Assembly (NCBI GenBank): GCA_965153455.1
Contig: OZ234498.1
Location: 372,001-436,000 of the forward strand
Length of the DNA: 64,000 bases
Origin: Sphagnum compactum
Taxonomy: Eukaryota > Bryophyta > Sphagnopsida > Sphagnales
Reading direction: 5' to 3'
Within the stretch, counting starts at the first letter, position 1; each line of letters opens with the position of its first letter. The notes beneath the pieces are model-generated. The model was not told the origin of the DNA. It did not search any database and was given only the letters and a program-made list of their open reading frames with translations. The position numbers and the translations under genes are program-made. This document shows positions 1-12,795 of this stretch, piece after piece.

Positions 1-3000
1 GGTAACAAATATAATATTTGGGTTATAAATGAGTTTTTCTTTTGAAGGACAATTGAATTTAGGTAGTGGTCAACTTTATGGATTATTAGAAATAAAGATG
101 GATGAAATCAATGATTAATAATTAAATGTAGACAAAAACAAATATAAGGTTTAAGGTTTGATTTTAGGATTATTAGAACCTAAAGACAAAGTCTTATAAT
201 TATTGATTGGAAATTGGTATTATATGTAGAATTCAGCATCTATGTTGTTTAGTCCATGCTTGTTGCATAATTGCCATGTGGTTGATAAAATCGGTAAATA
301 CACAGTGGATCACATTCATCCAAATTAGTGACAATGATTCATTGTAATTATGTCAACACCCAATGGTGAATGGTATTTTGATATCATTCAATGAGTGTTT
401 GGTACCAAACAACAATAAAATTGATATCATTGAATATTGTTCGATGACGAATTATGATTGCATTCGTGTTGTTTAATGACAAATAATGGTTGGATCGATG
501 ATGAAAAATGTCTAAATTGGTGTTGTTCATGAATGATAAATAAGACTATGAAAGACGTTCATCTTATTTGTATGACCTCCCCACATGTTCATCCACATCC
601 AATCTAACACATGTGAAAACCTCACATGTTTAAACCACAACATATTCATTTCCAAGACAAATCGAAAACAAGATGCCTTCCATAGCCAATAGGTAATGAA
701 CATCCATGAAAGGTAGGACCACGTTTCACGGATAGGATAGGTATAATGGAAAAAGCTTGCCAAGACTATACACTTGATTAGATTACAACCTCCTTGTCCA
801 TCTTTTCTTAATTATAATGAGAATTTGTGTATTGCTAAAACAAAGTTCAAAAACATGGTGCCTCTCTTCTACCTAGCCCCCTTGATGAGGGACTAGGCCT
901 AGCCAACATATATCACATGTTAAGCACCAACCATTATGCTGGCCACAACTAGAAAACTTAAAATCCTTTAATTAACATCACAACATTTCCATGCCTCCAT
1001 GTTAGGACCTTGTAGAATGGGGTTACATATAAAAGTTGTCAAACATTCAAACACTTGGTATGACAAAAGTACATTATCTATGGAAGAATCTTCCTAGTCC
1101 CACATCAATTACTTGTAGAACTCAATGATATCAAGAATTTGTGAGTCAAGGACCTTGCAAGAAGTTGCAAAGATTAAAAGCTCATTTGAATATTCTTTGA
1201 CATATGGTGGCAAGGAGCATATTGTAGCAAGTAGAAAACATGAGGTTGTAAATAATAAACAAAAGTAGATTGTGTAACACAAGCTCCACCAAATAAAGTA
1301 GGAACTTGTTGTCTATATACCATATTTATTTATTTATTAACTCTTCATGTAGTTGGATATCAAGAACTACTAAATATTGTTCTTAGTTTCCTAGAAATAA
1401 CTACCAAACCAAAGCTTCATTTTAGTAATGAAGAAAATGAGGAGATTATCAAAGTCAGAGACTCCTACATATTTAGTTTCATACCGAGTCAAAAACAAAA
1501 ACAAGCAAGACCCTCTTGTCTACATACCTACTTATACCATGTAAATTTGTGTTATATCTATTCAAAGTTCTACACTACAAATTTCCCAAAATAATTTTCA
1601 TTATATTTGGTGCTGTCAACAAGGCAACACATCATCACAAGAGGAACATCAAACAATATTGATTCCCATCTCTTGTTTCTTCCTTGGTGCACTTGCAAAA
1701 TAATATGTAGATAAGTAAAAAATACATAAGTTTTTCCACCTAGATTAAAACAAAACATGAAGAGCATAGAACATGGTAACCTTCCATAACCATATAGACT
1801 AAAATGATCCTAGGCATCATTCATAGGCATGCAAACATTTAGCAAATTTTTATATTTTCCTTAAATCCTTACATGCAAAAAGCATAGCACTAAGGTTGCA
1901 GGAAATGATCCACAAAAATGATCCATGTGTGGAGCCACTAGCTCTATGCACACCTTCCTAGTTAGACCAAGTTGATTGCATTGTTTTCGAAGAGTGATTT
2001 ATTCAAACCCAACAACTATTTTGCACCAATTTCTTTCATGAACTGCACATTACACAAGCTTTCTTTGCACAATGTTTGTGAACAATCCTTTGCTCCATGA
2101 TTTTTAACATTCACAACAACCCCCTTCATTAATCATCCAAGCACAAAAAAACCCTATTGCATACCTCATTGTTGGAAAGAATGGGGACTAGACATGAAAT
2201 GCCAATAAAAAAAATGCTTATTTGACTTGCAAGGCACTTGTAAGGAACTCTACAGCAAGATGTTGATTGGTTAGCCGAAAGAATGTAAACACTACAAAGT
2301 ATAATCGGTGAAACCCACCTTGATTAAAAAATTAAATTTTAGAACAGTACTTTGACTACCATTTCACCAATAGGTTGTTCATACCACATTTGTTTACAGA
2401 ACAACCTTCAAGATCTAACAACAATTCCACAAAACATGTGAGAAAGATAAAGGCCTACTAGTTGTTTGCAATTGGTCACAAGGTTCAAAAATTTTGCCAA
2501 CTAAGGCTATAAATGCACTACACAATCTCATCACATCATCAAAGCACCCCACACATATTCCAATGAACATAATGATATGGAGTAATTTGAAAAAAATCTT
2601 GCAAAAGTTTGCTTAACAAGGTCAAATGGATAATCCATTAAATGCAACGTAATAAACTATATTTTGGCAAAGTCACCCAACAAAGCCAAGGCATTTTGGC
2701 AAACATTTAAAGTTTCATGAGTAGAAGAAGGTCAAAAAGATCATTCCTTGATACTTGCAAAAAAATGTGACATTAGTCTCCAAATAGCCATAATAGACTC
2801 TTGCAACATAATAAGGATTCAAATACATGTTACTCTCTACACAAAGCAACGATGGCAGATGAGCGCATCGAAAGTGAAGTTCACTTCTTCCTCCTTACAT
2901 CTTTCTCCAATCCCTTCTTTGAACGTGCATTATTTCTTTTTTTCTCTCTATCTTCAAGGCAAGGATTGCATCTGAACTCAATGAGAGTAAAGTGAAAGAA

Positions 3001-3049
3001 GATGACAATAAAATAAATCGGCCAATGATTGAACAATTAAACGTTCAAG
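1..3049. other. AT-rich intergenic DNA without recognisable genes
   Basis: No open frame in this stretch exceeds about 80 codons and none resembles a known protein. Base composition is uniformly AT-rich with many short A and T runs. I see no tRNA, rRNA or clear transposon end here. Confidence 0.6.
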
Positions 3050-3400
3050 GCAGACCGGATCCAAAGGGTGGGTTTCATTGGTTCTAGTGTCCAAACAAAA
3101 CTTGAATCCCTCCTCTTGTTGCATCTAACACATAAACAATCATAAAAAACGGATTACCATTGAGAAAGTTATGACCCCCAAAGTGAAGGGGGTCATAAAT
3201 TCCAAACCAGAGAACACTACAAAGGTCAATTCCCAAACACCCAAAAAATTCTTTATATGTTGTTCTGCTACTATTAGAGTTCCAAGATGATTTGTAGAAC
3301 TTCAGGTGGCATTCCTATAACATTTTAAATTGTTTAAAATGAATAATAAAAAGGAAAGTTATGAAGTTTGAAAGTAAGAGGGGTTGAAAAAGAAAAAAAA
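3050..3400 (+). repeat. Dispersed repeat, left arm of a large inverted pair
   Basis: This segment, from the 'ccaaagggtggg' motif to the 'aagtaagaggggt' motif, reappears in reverse orientation at about 7,990-8,376. Shared landmarks in the same order are the 'ccaaagggtggg' block, 'gaaaaagttatggcccccc'-like text, 'ttccaagat.atttgta' and 'cctataacattttaaat'. Divergence is substantial, perhaps a quarter of positions by eye. It may be a dispersed repeat inserted twice in opposite orientation, or a long terminal inverted repeat of an element spanning 3.05-8.38 kb. Confidence 0.6.
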
Positions 3401-3521
3401 TGAACAAAAACAGAGCTTGTAAGTTGGAAGCTTATTTTTCTTCTTGTTATTTTTTCATTATTCCTTTTTCTTTGCACTTCATAGATAATTTGTAAAGCTT
3501 GAGATAACGCTCCTATAACAT

Positions 3522-3722
3522 TTTAAATCGTTCAAAATGAAGCACATGTGATGAAGATATAAATAAGTGTTCAGTCATAGTTAGGCAATTGTTGATGGGC
3601 TTTCTACCCTACATGGACCAAATTTAAATCATTCAAAATGAAACACATATGATGAAGATATAAATAAGGGTTTGGTCATAGTTAGGCAATTGTTGATGAG
3701 CTTTCTACCCTACACAGACCCA
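3522..3722. repeat. Tandem duplication, 101-bp unit, two copies
   Basis: The units 3,522-3,622 and 3,623-3,722 both run from 'tttaaatc.ttcaaaatga' through 'gatgaagatataaataag' to 'gctttctaccctaca..gacc'. They differ at only a few positions, so the duplication is fairly young. No coding function is apparent. Confidence 0.85.
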
Positions 3723-4249
3723 ATATCTCAACGATAAATTTCAAAGCTGCCACCACTATCGTGTCACGCTTTTAAAAACTTTTAAATTTCTTGTTTGATC
3801 CATTTATTGTGTTCACACTCTGAACATCAAAAAATTCATTTCAATTTAAACAATCTAAACATTTTCATCAAATAAACCTGTTCACTTAATGTGAAACCAG
3901 TTTTAATAAGAGAAAACTTACAAAAGTTGGATCCAATGCGATAGTCCCTGTCCCTGTGGGGGCAGAGCCCAACAACCAAGGCTCAATATCTCCTCCCCTT
4001 CCAATTCCTTATAAAAGAAAGTGTAAGCACTGAGCTGTCCTTTCGCTAAGTCAAAGCTCCCTGACCTAATTATGAACGCGGAAACCATGGGTCGGTTACC
4101 AGCTACAATCATCGGTACCACGACGAAACATCTGAGCCACTGAAACCATGTCCCCACAAATTACGCCCCTCCCATTAATGCTAAACAAAACAAACTAGGC
4201 ATAGAATTTCTTGGCAGCCATTGAGAACAGCCTGCTATGCAAGCAAGGG

Positions 4250-4420
4250 GTCCAGGTTTTTTATCTTTTGGGGGTGGTAGGGTGAAGTTGGATTTTTTTT
4301 GTTGTTCTCATGAGTTCTCAATATGTTCTCATCACATTCTCTTGAATTTTCACTTTTCCCCTGCCCTCAAAACATGTTCCCCAAGTGCCCAATCTGTTCC
4401 CCAAACATGTGGTCAAGAAC
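4250..4420 (+). repeat. GTTCTC/GTTCCC-rich dispersed repeat, copy 1
   Basis: A G-rich run is followed by a T-run, then 'tttgttgttctc' and spaced GTTCTC or GTTCCC words. The same arrangement occurs near 54,840-55,090 and 55,270-55,680. It is a loosely conserved dispersed repeat of unknown class. Confidence 0.45.
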
Positions 4421-4686
4421 CAATGTGGATGGGATATGATGACTCAAGCTGGGATTGCAATCCAAGAACTAGATTTAGGGTACTGGTGAACCGTGGAGAT
4501 GCTCTGAGAGGAGCAAATATTTTGGGTCAAGTAGGAGCCTAGTAGATTGACTAGAGAGATACAAGCAGCAACTTGGTACTTTTGAGATATTTTGCCTAGT
4601 CCCTCATTTGCTGGGTGAAGGAAGTCTGAACTATGAACGAATAAATACTAAAAATACTAACTTGAAACCAAAGACCACAAACTATA

Positions 4687-5840
4687 ATATAGAACAGGTG
4701 CCGACTAAGATCCATAGTAAACCACAACTTAGTCGGTTTACTATGGAACATGCAATGTTCTTTGTTGAATTTCGACACCATTTGAAGTTCACTGACCCTT
4801 TCCCAACCATCCAGCAGTTATTAACTCTGGCTGCTGTCCATTTCATGGTCTGCTTGGCACTTGCAGCTCTGCTCCACTGTGTAATCGTTACTCCCCCAAG
4901 GAAATATCTTTCAGGTTTTTAAATATAGAACAGGTGCATAATAATAATATACACAACTTAGTCGGTTTACTATGGAACCTGCAATGTTCTTTGTTGAATC
5001 TGGAGACCATCGGAAGTTCACTGACCCTTTCCCAACCATCCAGCAGTTATTAACTCTGGCTGCTGTCCATTTCATGGTCTGCTTGGCACTTGCAGCTCTG
5101 CTCCACTGTGTAATCGTTACTCCCCCAAGGAAATATCTTTCAGGTTTTTAAATATAGAACAGGTGCATAATAATAATATACACAACTTAGTCGGTTTACT
5201 ATGGAACCTGCAATGTTCTTTGTTGAATCTGGAGACCATCGGAAGTTCACTGACCCTTTCCCAACCATCCAGCAGTTATTAACTCTGGCTGCTGTCCATT
5301 TCATGGTCTGCTTGGCACTTGCAGCTCTGCTCCACTGTGTAATCGTTACTCCCCCAAGGAAATATCTTTCAGGTTTTTTAATATAGAACAGGTGCATAAT
5401 AATAATATACACAACTTAGTCGGTTTACTATGGAACCTGCAATGTTCTTTGTTGAATCTGGAGACCATCGGAAGTTCACTGACCCTTTCCCAACCATCCA
5501 GCAGTTATTAACTCTGGCTGCTGTCCATTTCATGGTCTGCTTGGCACTTGCAGCTCTGCTCCACTGTGTAATCGTTACTCCCCCAAGGAAATATCTTTCA
5601 GGTTTTTTAATATAGAACAGGTGCATAATAATAATATACACAACTTAGTCGGTTTACTATGGAACCTGCAATGTTCTTTGTTGAATCTGGAGACTATCGG
5701 AAGTTCACTGACCCTTTCCCAACCATCCAGCAATTATTAACTCTGGCTGCCGTCTATTGCATGTTTTACTTGGCACTTGCAGCTCTGCTCCACTGTACAA
5801 TCATTACTCCCCCCAAGGAAATATCTTTCAGGTTTTTTCA
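4687..5840. repeat. 229-bp tandem array, five copies
   Basis: Unit starts ('atatagaacaggtgc') fall at 4,687, 4,923, 5,152, 5,381 and 5,610. This gives one 236-bp unit followed by exact 229-bp spacing. Units 2-4 are almost identical, while units 1 and 5 are more diverged, as expected for growth by unequal exchange in the middle of an array. Each unit carries a 61-65 codon open frame starting MEPAMFFVES, but 229 is not a multiple of three, so the frames are not continuous and the peptide probably has no meaning. Unit 1 contains two nested inverted repeats, ccgactaag/cttagtcgg and ccatagtaaacc/ggtttactatgg. Confidence 0.92.
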
Positions 5841-6904
5841 AGTTTTTTTATGGTAAGGGTGTGATTTTTATCAATTAGTTGTGTAAGCTCTAAAAATTCT
5901 TTCTTTTTGGGGTTTTTTTTTGGGTGATGGGCCTCTGTGACTGGTCCATCACAAAATAATTATGGACTAGGTTATCTGTGCGTTATCACATAGAACGGAG
6001 GCTTGGGAGTGACAAGATTATGTACAGTAGGAATCTGTGTCCTCAATGCAGTTACTGGACGTAACTCATTCTTGAACACTCATTTCGTGCTATTTATGCC
6101 CTGTGTGTACTGGACACAAGTTATGGCCCTGAACCAATCCCATCAAAGTGGAAATAATGGAGACAAGTTATGGTTGCTAACTGGCATGCAGCCATCCACT
6201 GGGGTGCTACCATGTTGCTCAAGCACCATGTACGAAACTTGAGAGACATTCTGGAAAATGTTTAATATTTTTTTAAAAAATTTAGAATGATATTATGACA
6301 TATGATCAATGATTGTTTTCTGTTGAATCAATTTTTTTGGAAATTTTGGCAAATTTTCATTTTAAAATGTAAATTAGCCAAAAAAATGCCTTTTGGGGGG
6401 AAGGGGGGCAGAAGAACCACCGAAACTTCAAAACAACACATCTGAGTATTTTTGGGCATATGATGGATATTACTACCAATATAAGATAATTTAGTGCCAT
6501 CAAATGTCTTTTTCAGTGCCCATTGTTACACTACAATTGAGATCATGGGAATGAATGGAATACCCTACCTTGGTGTCAGATTTTGTGAGAATTACTTAAA
6601 AATTGGAGGAAGAGAATTCTTAGAAATTTCATGGGAATTATGAAGAATTGTATAAAAATATGTAATCCACTGAGATGAATATTCTATTTAAGTTTCAATT
6701 TAGAGCAATGAAAATTTGAAAATTGGTCCATATTGTCTAATGTGAGTTATGGGTCACTTTTCTTAAGAGGAGAAAGGATTCTTTTGTAAATAAAAAGTAA
6801 TGGAGATAAAATCTAGTCCAAATTAAAGATTATAGCTTTATTCTTGAATGATAATCTCAACATATCTTGTGGAACAACTATGATGATGAAAAAAATTAAT
6901 TAAT

Positions 6905-7480
6905 TTGAACCCACCCAGGTCCCAAAGTCCACAAACTACTATAATATACAAAAGGTACATAGTACTAATATACACAACTTAGTTGGTTTACTATGGAGCC
7001 TGCAATGTTCTTTGGTGAATCTGGAGACCGTGGGAAGTTCACTGACCTTTCCCCGACCATCCAGCAGTTATGCACTGGGGCCACCTTCCATTCATCTTCT
7101 GCTTGGCACTTGGTACTCTGCTCAACTGCACAATAGTTCCTCCCACCAAGAAAATATCTTAAAGATTTTATTTCTTGTTATGATAAGAGTGTGATATGGT
7201 GTGATTTATATCAATTAGTTGTGAGAACTCTCAAAACTCCCTTCTTTTATTTTTTTGGTTTTTGGGGGGGGGGGGGGGGGGGGGGGATGGGCATCTTTGA
7301 TTGGAGGGTTACAAAAACATTATGGACAAGGTAACCTCCAGGTTATCACATAGAACCAAGCCACATGAGCAAACGAGATTATGTGTCATAACCTACAAGG
7401 AGATTATGTGCAATAACCTATGGCCTGAAGCCGGTTACCAGACATAACTGGTTCTTGAAAACCCTTTTCGTGCGATATCT
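6905..7480. repeat. Single diverged copy of the 4.67-6.13 kb segment
   Basis: Text from 'cccaaagtccacaaactactataatat' through one 229-bp-like unit, the 'gtgtgattta.atcaattagttgtg' block and 'ggttatcacatagaac' to 'ttcttgaa.ac.c.tttcgtg' matches 4,667-6,090 in order. This copy holds only one repeat unit where the other holds five. It therefore shows the ancestral, unexpanded state of the segment. Confidence 0.75.
7264..7286 (+). repeat. Poly-G tract, 23 consecutive G
   Basis: There are 23 uninterrupted G residues. The equivalent position in the paralogous segment near 5,905 has a T-rich tract instead. The length is likely polymorphic and prone to sequencing error. Confidence 0.95.
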
Positions 7481-7989
7481 TAGTTTTACCCTGTATTTGC
7501 ATAATTCTCATATTTCTAGGAATTCTTCGTATGGATCAATTGTGTATGTATTGAAGTTCAAATAAGAAAACTTAATAAAATTTAAGTTATAATGCATCAA
7601 GAAAAAGATTCTACATTAGTTGCACACATTAAAAATCAATGAAAACATCATCATTTACTACTCAGAAATAAGGAAGTTTGATAATAAAAAAAACACTCTG
7701 ACATTTGGAAAAATTAAAATTAAATAAGGAATAAAAATGGCACACATCATGGGCCTACTGTATACGTAGACAATAAACATGATTGAAACATAGTTGAAAT
7801 CTAATTGAACCCAATCAAAATATAGGAGAAATTATATAGTTGAAATAGTTCACTTAAACAAACATAACCAGAACCTTACTTGCATTGATGGTTCAAAAGG
7901 TTCAAAAGTTTTGCTCTCATTGCCCAAGTGTTTGTTTTGTAATTGGAAAAGAAAAATAATTAGTTGAAGAAAAAAGCTTTCATATTTAC

Positions 7990-8376
7990 AAAACATGTTT
8001 ATTTTTATTTTCTTCTATTTGGACCCCTCTTACTTTCAAAGCTCACAACTTTCTCATTTCTTCTTCATTTAAATGATTTAAAGTGTTATAGGAGTGCCAT
8101 TTTAAGTTTTACAAATAATCTTGGAATTATAATAACAATAGAGCAACATAAAAGAAAGTTTTTGGGTGTTCAAGAACTGATTATGGTTTGTTGTTTTGAA
8201 TTCTTGACCCCCCTACTTTTGGGGGGCCATAACTTTTTCATTTCTAATCTGTTTTTGACAATTTTTAGTGCCTCAGATGTGCCAAAAGGAGGGGTTCGAC
8301 ATCTACTTGGACACCAAAAACAAAAGAGCCCACCCTTTGGATTTGGACTTCCGTAAGCACTTAAATGTACTAAAAT
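7990..8376 (-). repeat. Dispersed repeat, right arm of the inverted pair
   Basis: This is the reverse-complement partner of 3,050-3,400 (see that entry). A 130-codon open frame crosses it on the plus strand. The frame has no recognisable domain, and the other arm does not conserve it, so I do not treat it as a gene. Confidence 0.6.
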
Positions 8377-9059
8377 CAGACTAGTTACCTTAATGAAAAT
8401 TCAAAAAAAAATTAGTTGAAAAAAAACCAACAAGAGTTTAAAATAGAACCTAGTTTTTTTTAAAATTAATTAAAAGTAACATGGTGAAGAAATAAAAGAA
8501 AAAATATCTTGGTAAAGGGAAAATAAACAAAAAAGAGGAAAATAATTTTTAGGCACCTACAATTGTAAGAGGCATGTGTGGTGATGGCTTCCAAACTTCA
8601 TAAACTTGTCTACTCATGTTATTCACATTCATTTTCCTTGACACCATATGACCTTAAGGTGTTAAATAATGTTTTTTTTTAAATGTAATGAAAAGAAGAA
8701 AAAAAAAGTTGAACATGATAAAAAAGAAAACAACTTAACAATAATCCCAAAATGAAAAACTTAAAATTCCTCACATGTAAAAGACATGATGCACTCACTT
8801 GAAAAAATCCATGAATTGATATTAAAATACATGATTTAAATTTCTACACACAAGTTGGGCCTAAAGAAAAACAAAATAAAACAAAACAAACTGTAAAAGA
8901 GAAAAAATCAATTTAAAGCACAAAAAAATCTCAAAGTGAATGACAATGTTATATGAGGGCAATCCATTTGTCCATGGATGGATGAAGTATGTGGTTATAG
9001 TTGGGATGTCAACTAACTTTCAACTATGCAAGTTGACATCGTTTCAAGTAGTTTTCAAC
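8377..9059. other. AT-rich spacer, no gene seen
   Basis: A-rich runs dominate. No open frame, RNA gene or transposon end can be supported. Confidence 0.6.
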
Positions 9060-10300
9060 TATAATTCAAATTTTGAATTTCCCATCAAACACATTATCAC
9101 CATTGTTATATGTCATACCATCCATTCATCCATATTATTTGGCACATTAAATCATTCATTTGTTCATTCATAATATATGCCACATTAAATCCATCCATTC
9201 ATAAGTAATTATGGCATTATATATATTATATGACATTTAATGGCATAAATGGAATCATTTATAAATGAATGATATTTTATGATATAATTTCAAACATTAT
9301 AAATGGTATAATTTTAATTTTGTGGCATTTTAATGAATATGTAAGATGCCATAAAATTATATACCAATTATTTTATACCACAAAATTGAACCCTTACTAA
9401 GTTAAAGTAATTTGCTTAGCCTAGTTAGCTATCTTAGCCTAGATTTAATTAGCTTCCTTACCTAACTTTAAGCCTACATAGACCTAGGTAGGTAGTAATA
9501 GGTTAAGTATAAATAGGTTGTGAGTCACTTAGGTAGGTATAAGTAGGTAGGTTATGAGTCATGACACCATAATTAAACAAACATCAAATAGGTACCTACC
9601 TAAAAGCCTTGCCTAATTACTTAGTTACTTAATACCTATCTACCTATACCTAATTAATTTAAGTAACCTACTTACTTACATTTAACCTAACATATCTACC
9701 TATTACTTACCTAGGGACCTCCTATTGCATCTAGGTAGACAACAAGTAGGTAGGTAATCACAACTTACCTTACCTTGCCACCCCATTTAAATCTAGCTTC
9801 ATTAACTATCCAACATAGTTACTTAGGTAGCCTACATGTTTACACGCTTCATTAGCTACCTAGGTAGGTTGTAGGTTAAACAAATACACTTGTTGCAAAT
9901 TACTTCTAGGTACTTGTAGGTAGGTAGGTAATATTTTGTAGGTTAGGTAGGTACTTATTACATATATTATCAAAGTAATTATAGGTAGGTGATAAATTGT
10001 AGGTTAAAATAAATTTAGATTATAGCATAGGTGATTTAAAGTAGGGTGTAGGTTAAGTTATGTAGGTCAATAGTCTATAGGTACCTAGGTAAGTTGGTAT
10101 GTAATATGTAGGTATAAGTTACAATGGTAAGTAGGTAACATGTACATAGGGTGTGAGTAATGATAAGTAGGTAGGTGGGTAGGTAATATGTGGGTAGGGT
10201 ATAGATAATGATAATTAAAGTTGAAGTATAGTTGAAAATGCATGCAATATTTCATCCATCAATAACCTTCATTCATCCATTCAAAAACAAGGTCCACCAA
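9060..10300. repeat. TAGG/CCTA and ATTCAT low-complexity region
   Basis: Degenerate ATTCATCC-type words at both edges flank a core from about 9,400 to 10,200 made largely of TAGG, GTAGG and CCTA words. Strand bias switches: CCTA-rich around 9,585-9,720 and TAGG-rich around 9,850-10,200. It behaves like an old, strand-switching tetranucleotide expansion. The words differ from the plant telomere unit TTTAGGG. Confidence 0.85.
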
Positions 10301-10639
10301 AATAGTTAAGCAATTGACTTGACATGGCATAATGTCATGGCAAAGTGGGATTCTCAACTACTCTTCAACTAGGTTATATATGTATTTTTAAAAATATTAT
10401 GACAATCAACACACATTAATGGTCACTGTTGTACATTTACCAAACTAGTTGACACGTCAACTCATTTGAGATGCCATCCCATCCATGTGGAATTTTTTTA
10501 AATAAATATTATTGTGTGGTCAAAACAAAGTCAAGGATGACATGTAGCTGAAAACTAATTGGTTAGGAAATGCCCTTTTTCTCCTAATGTCATGGCCAAT
10601 TTTTATGTTCATTCAAAATACAACATAAAAATTAGTATA

Positions 10640-11340
10640 TAGCTTGAGGGAGGATGTGGTATGCCTAAACTAAGGCATAAGTGAAATGTGGCACATGTTA
10701 GAAGCATGTATGGATATGCAATATGAGTTGTAGTGCTCTATTAGGTAGGAGGTGTTAGGTGCACTACAACGGATATATGTGGGCATAGGGACTACACTAG
10801 AGTTTTCTTGTGGGAACATTCCACGTGGTAAAGTGGAATGCTCTCTAGAATTTTATAGATACATACAACCTTCATTCATATAAATATCTCAATACTAGTG
10901 GAAAATATAAAGATGTTAAGGAGATACATATACATGTGCACAAACATACCAAAGGAGGTAGTTGATGGATCATGATGGGTCTTGGTAAAAAAGGGAACTT
11001 ATATTTGTTGCAATAAACTTAGAAACTCCCTTTTCCATAGGTATGTTGTTGCATTTTTGTTCACCTCTTGATTGATGAGATGGCTTGCAAGAGAACAATT
11101 ACAAATCACAACATTGGGAAAGTAGCTTTGCAAGCATTGTTTATGATAAGGTTCTTAAACCCTATGTTTTTCCATGCTCTTTGAGCTCGTTTCAAATTTG
11201 TTTATAATGGCATTTCTTTGTGGGGTGAACTTGATGAGCTCAATTGGAACAAAGTTTATTGTTTCAACAATGCGACATGGGGTTTTTCTTAGGATTTGTG
11301 GTTAGTACTTTGGCCTCCTTTGCTCAATAAATTATATTCA
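10640..11340 (+). mobile_element. Possible LTR retroelement 3' end (polypurine tract plus LTR start)
   Basis: The run 'gcttgagggaggatg' ending at 10,655 looks like a copia-type polypurine tract, directly followed by 'tggtatgcc', a plausible LTR start. A TATA-like 'atataaatatc' lies near 10,878, and a short hairpin cattccac/gtggaatg lies near 10,820. No partner LTR, target duplication or coding remnant was found, and the right end is a guess. Confidence 0.25.
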
Positions 11341-11937
11341 CATTTTATCATCTACTATTTGTATGTATTTTTTTCTAGAATTTATTTTGCAAATTCATGG
11401 GTTCTTTTGTTTTGTTTTAGTGTCGACTTTTGTGTTTTCAAGCTTTGATAGATGGATCTTTCAATGATTCAAGTATTAAAACATGAATGTATTTGTGAAT
11501 TGGAAATTTGTAAAAAACTTTACATGATGGATCATGAGGATAATCAATAAAATATTTATAGTTCTTGTTCCATCACATGAACAAACTTTTTGATGTAATG
11601 TTCATTTAAAACAAAAGCATCAAAAAGAATAGAATTACATCAAAAAATCAATTATGAATTGAATGTTGTAAAATTAATTATTATTGTATGAGTGTTAAAA
11701 AATTGGATTATGACTTATTAGTTATTATTTTTTGAATTTTGTATGAAATATGGATATTAAATGAGGAATGAGTTTCAAAAGCTGATATCTCAAGAGTAGC
11801 ACACACTTTTGGGATGAACCCTCTTTGATTTATGCTTATTAAATTGTGAAAACTTTGAGGTGAAAGGCGTTAGCCTTCCCATGCTTGCTTATAATAGTGA
11901 GCCTCAATTGTTTAATTAATGACTAAGTATGGAACAA

Positions 11938-12795
11938 TGATGCACCCCCACATCCTTGAAAGATTCAAATGCGAGTTTGAAAGTGAAAATAATGGAAGAA
12001 GAAGGAGTTGGGTTATGTTCCTTGGTTCGCAACATTTCAAGGGGTAAAGGGGCGTGTTAGAGCTCCAAAATGGGGACTAGGATGAATGATAAGTAGGTCA
12101 ATTATTCACATGGACCTACATAAACCAGACAACAAGTTGGTTAGTGTGTGGTTGGAGCACTTTTGGTGTATGAACAAAACACAAACATACACGGATTCAC
12201 AAGATTCATCACAGTTTGAACTTGAAGGAAACCACCACCTTCCCCCTTATAGTATTCTCTATGATTACTTGGGATTCCCGAAATTCTCGAAATTAGGACT
12301 TTTGATATTTTGGAAAGCTATAACTTCTTGTGCAGACCTCTAATTGAGGTGAGGTCTAAAGCAAAAATGTAATCCTTGTCAAGAGCTTTTCAATAATATG
12401 TGGCACACCACCTGCACATACATATTTCAGGGCGATTCGCGACTTTTAGTGGGTGAGAGTAAAATTGGCACAATGATTCCCGACTTTTTTTTTGGCCATA
12501 ACTTGTCTTTTAAGTACTCAAACGAGTCATGTAAGTTCATTTTAGACATTTTCAAGAAATTTTAATTGGTATAAGGAAATTTTTAATCTAACGAATTTTG
12601 ACTCCCTGAAATATCTCTTTGAAGATTTAAGACTCCATAGGGATTCTAATTCCGAAAGTGAAAATCCACTTGGGAATGTATGGATGAATTACCTCACACT
12701 CCTGGGAGTGAAAATGTGACTCCCGGGTTGCACTCTCAACCCACACCTTTCCATGTTTTTGCCTTGGTTGCAAGCCCAAGGCTAAGGTTGTGACA
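11938..12795 (+). mobile_element. Solo LTR, old copy of the TGA-rich LTR family
   Basis: This copy starts TGATGCACCC and ends AAGGTTGTGACA, giving TG...CA termini. The flanks aacaa (11,933-11,937) and agcaa (12,796-12,800) are a 4/5-matching 5-bp target duplication. It shares with the copies at 32,852 and 40,119 the block 'ccaccttcccccttatagtattctct', the 'cgacttttagtgg' motif and the 'ggccataactt' motif. It is the most diverged of the three, so it is probably the oldest. No internal retroelement genes adjoin it, consistent with LTR-LTR recombination. Confidence 0.75.

Noticed and set aside
4971-5856. Tandem family of 61-residue membrane peptides
   Set aside because: The 229-bp period is not a multiple of three and the opposite strand is equally open, so the frames follow from young tandem duplication.
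7964-8356. 130-codon plus-strand protein
   Set aside because: It crosses a dispersed repeat whose other copy does not keep the frame, and no motif is recognisable.
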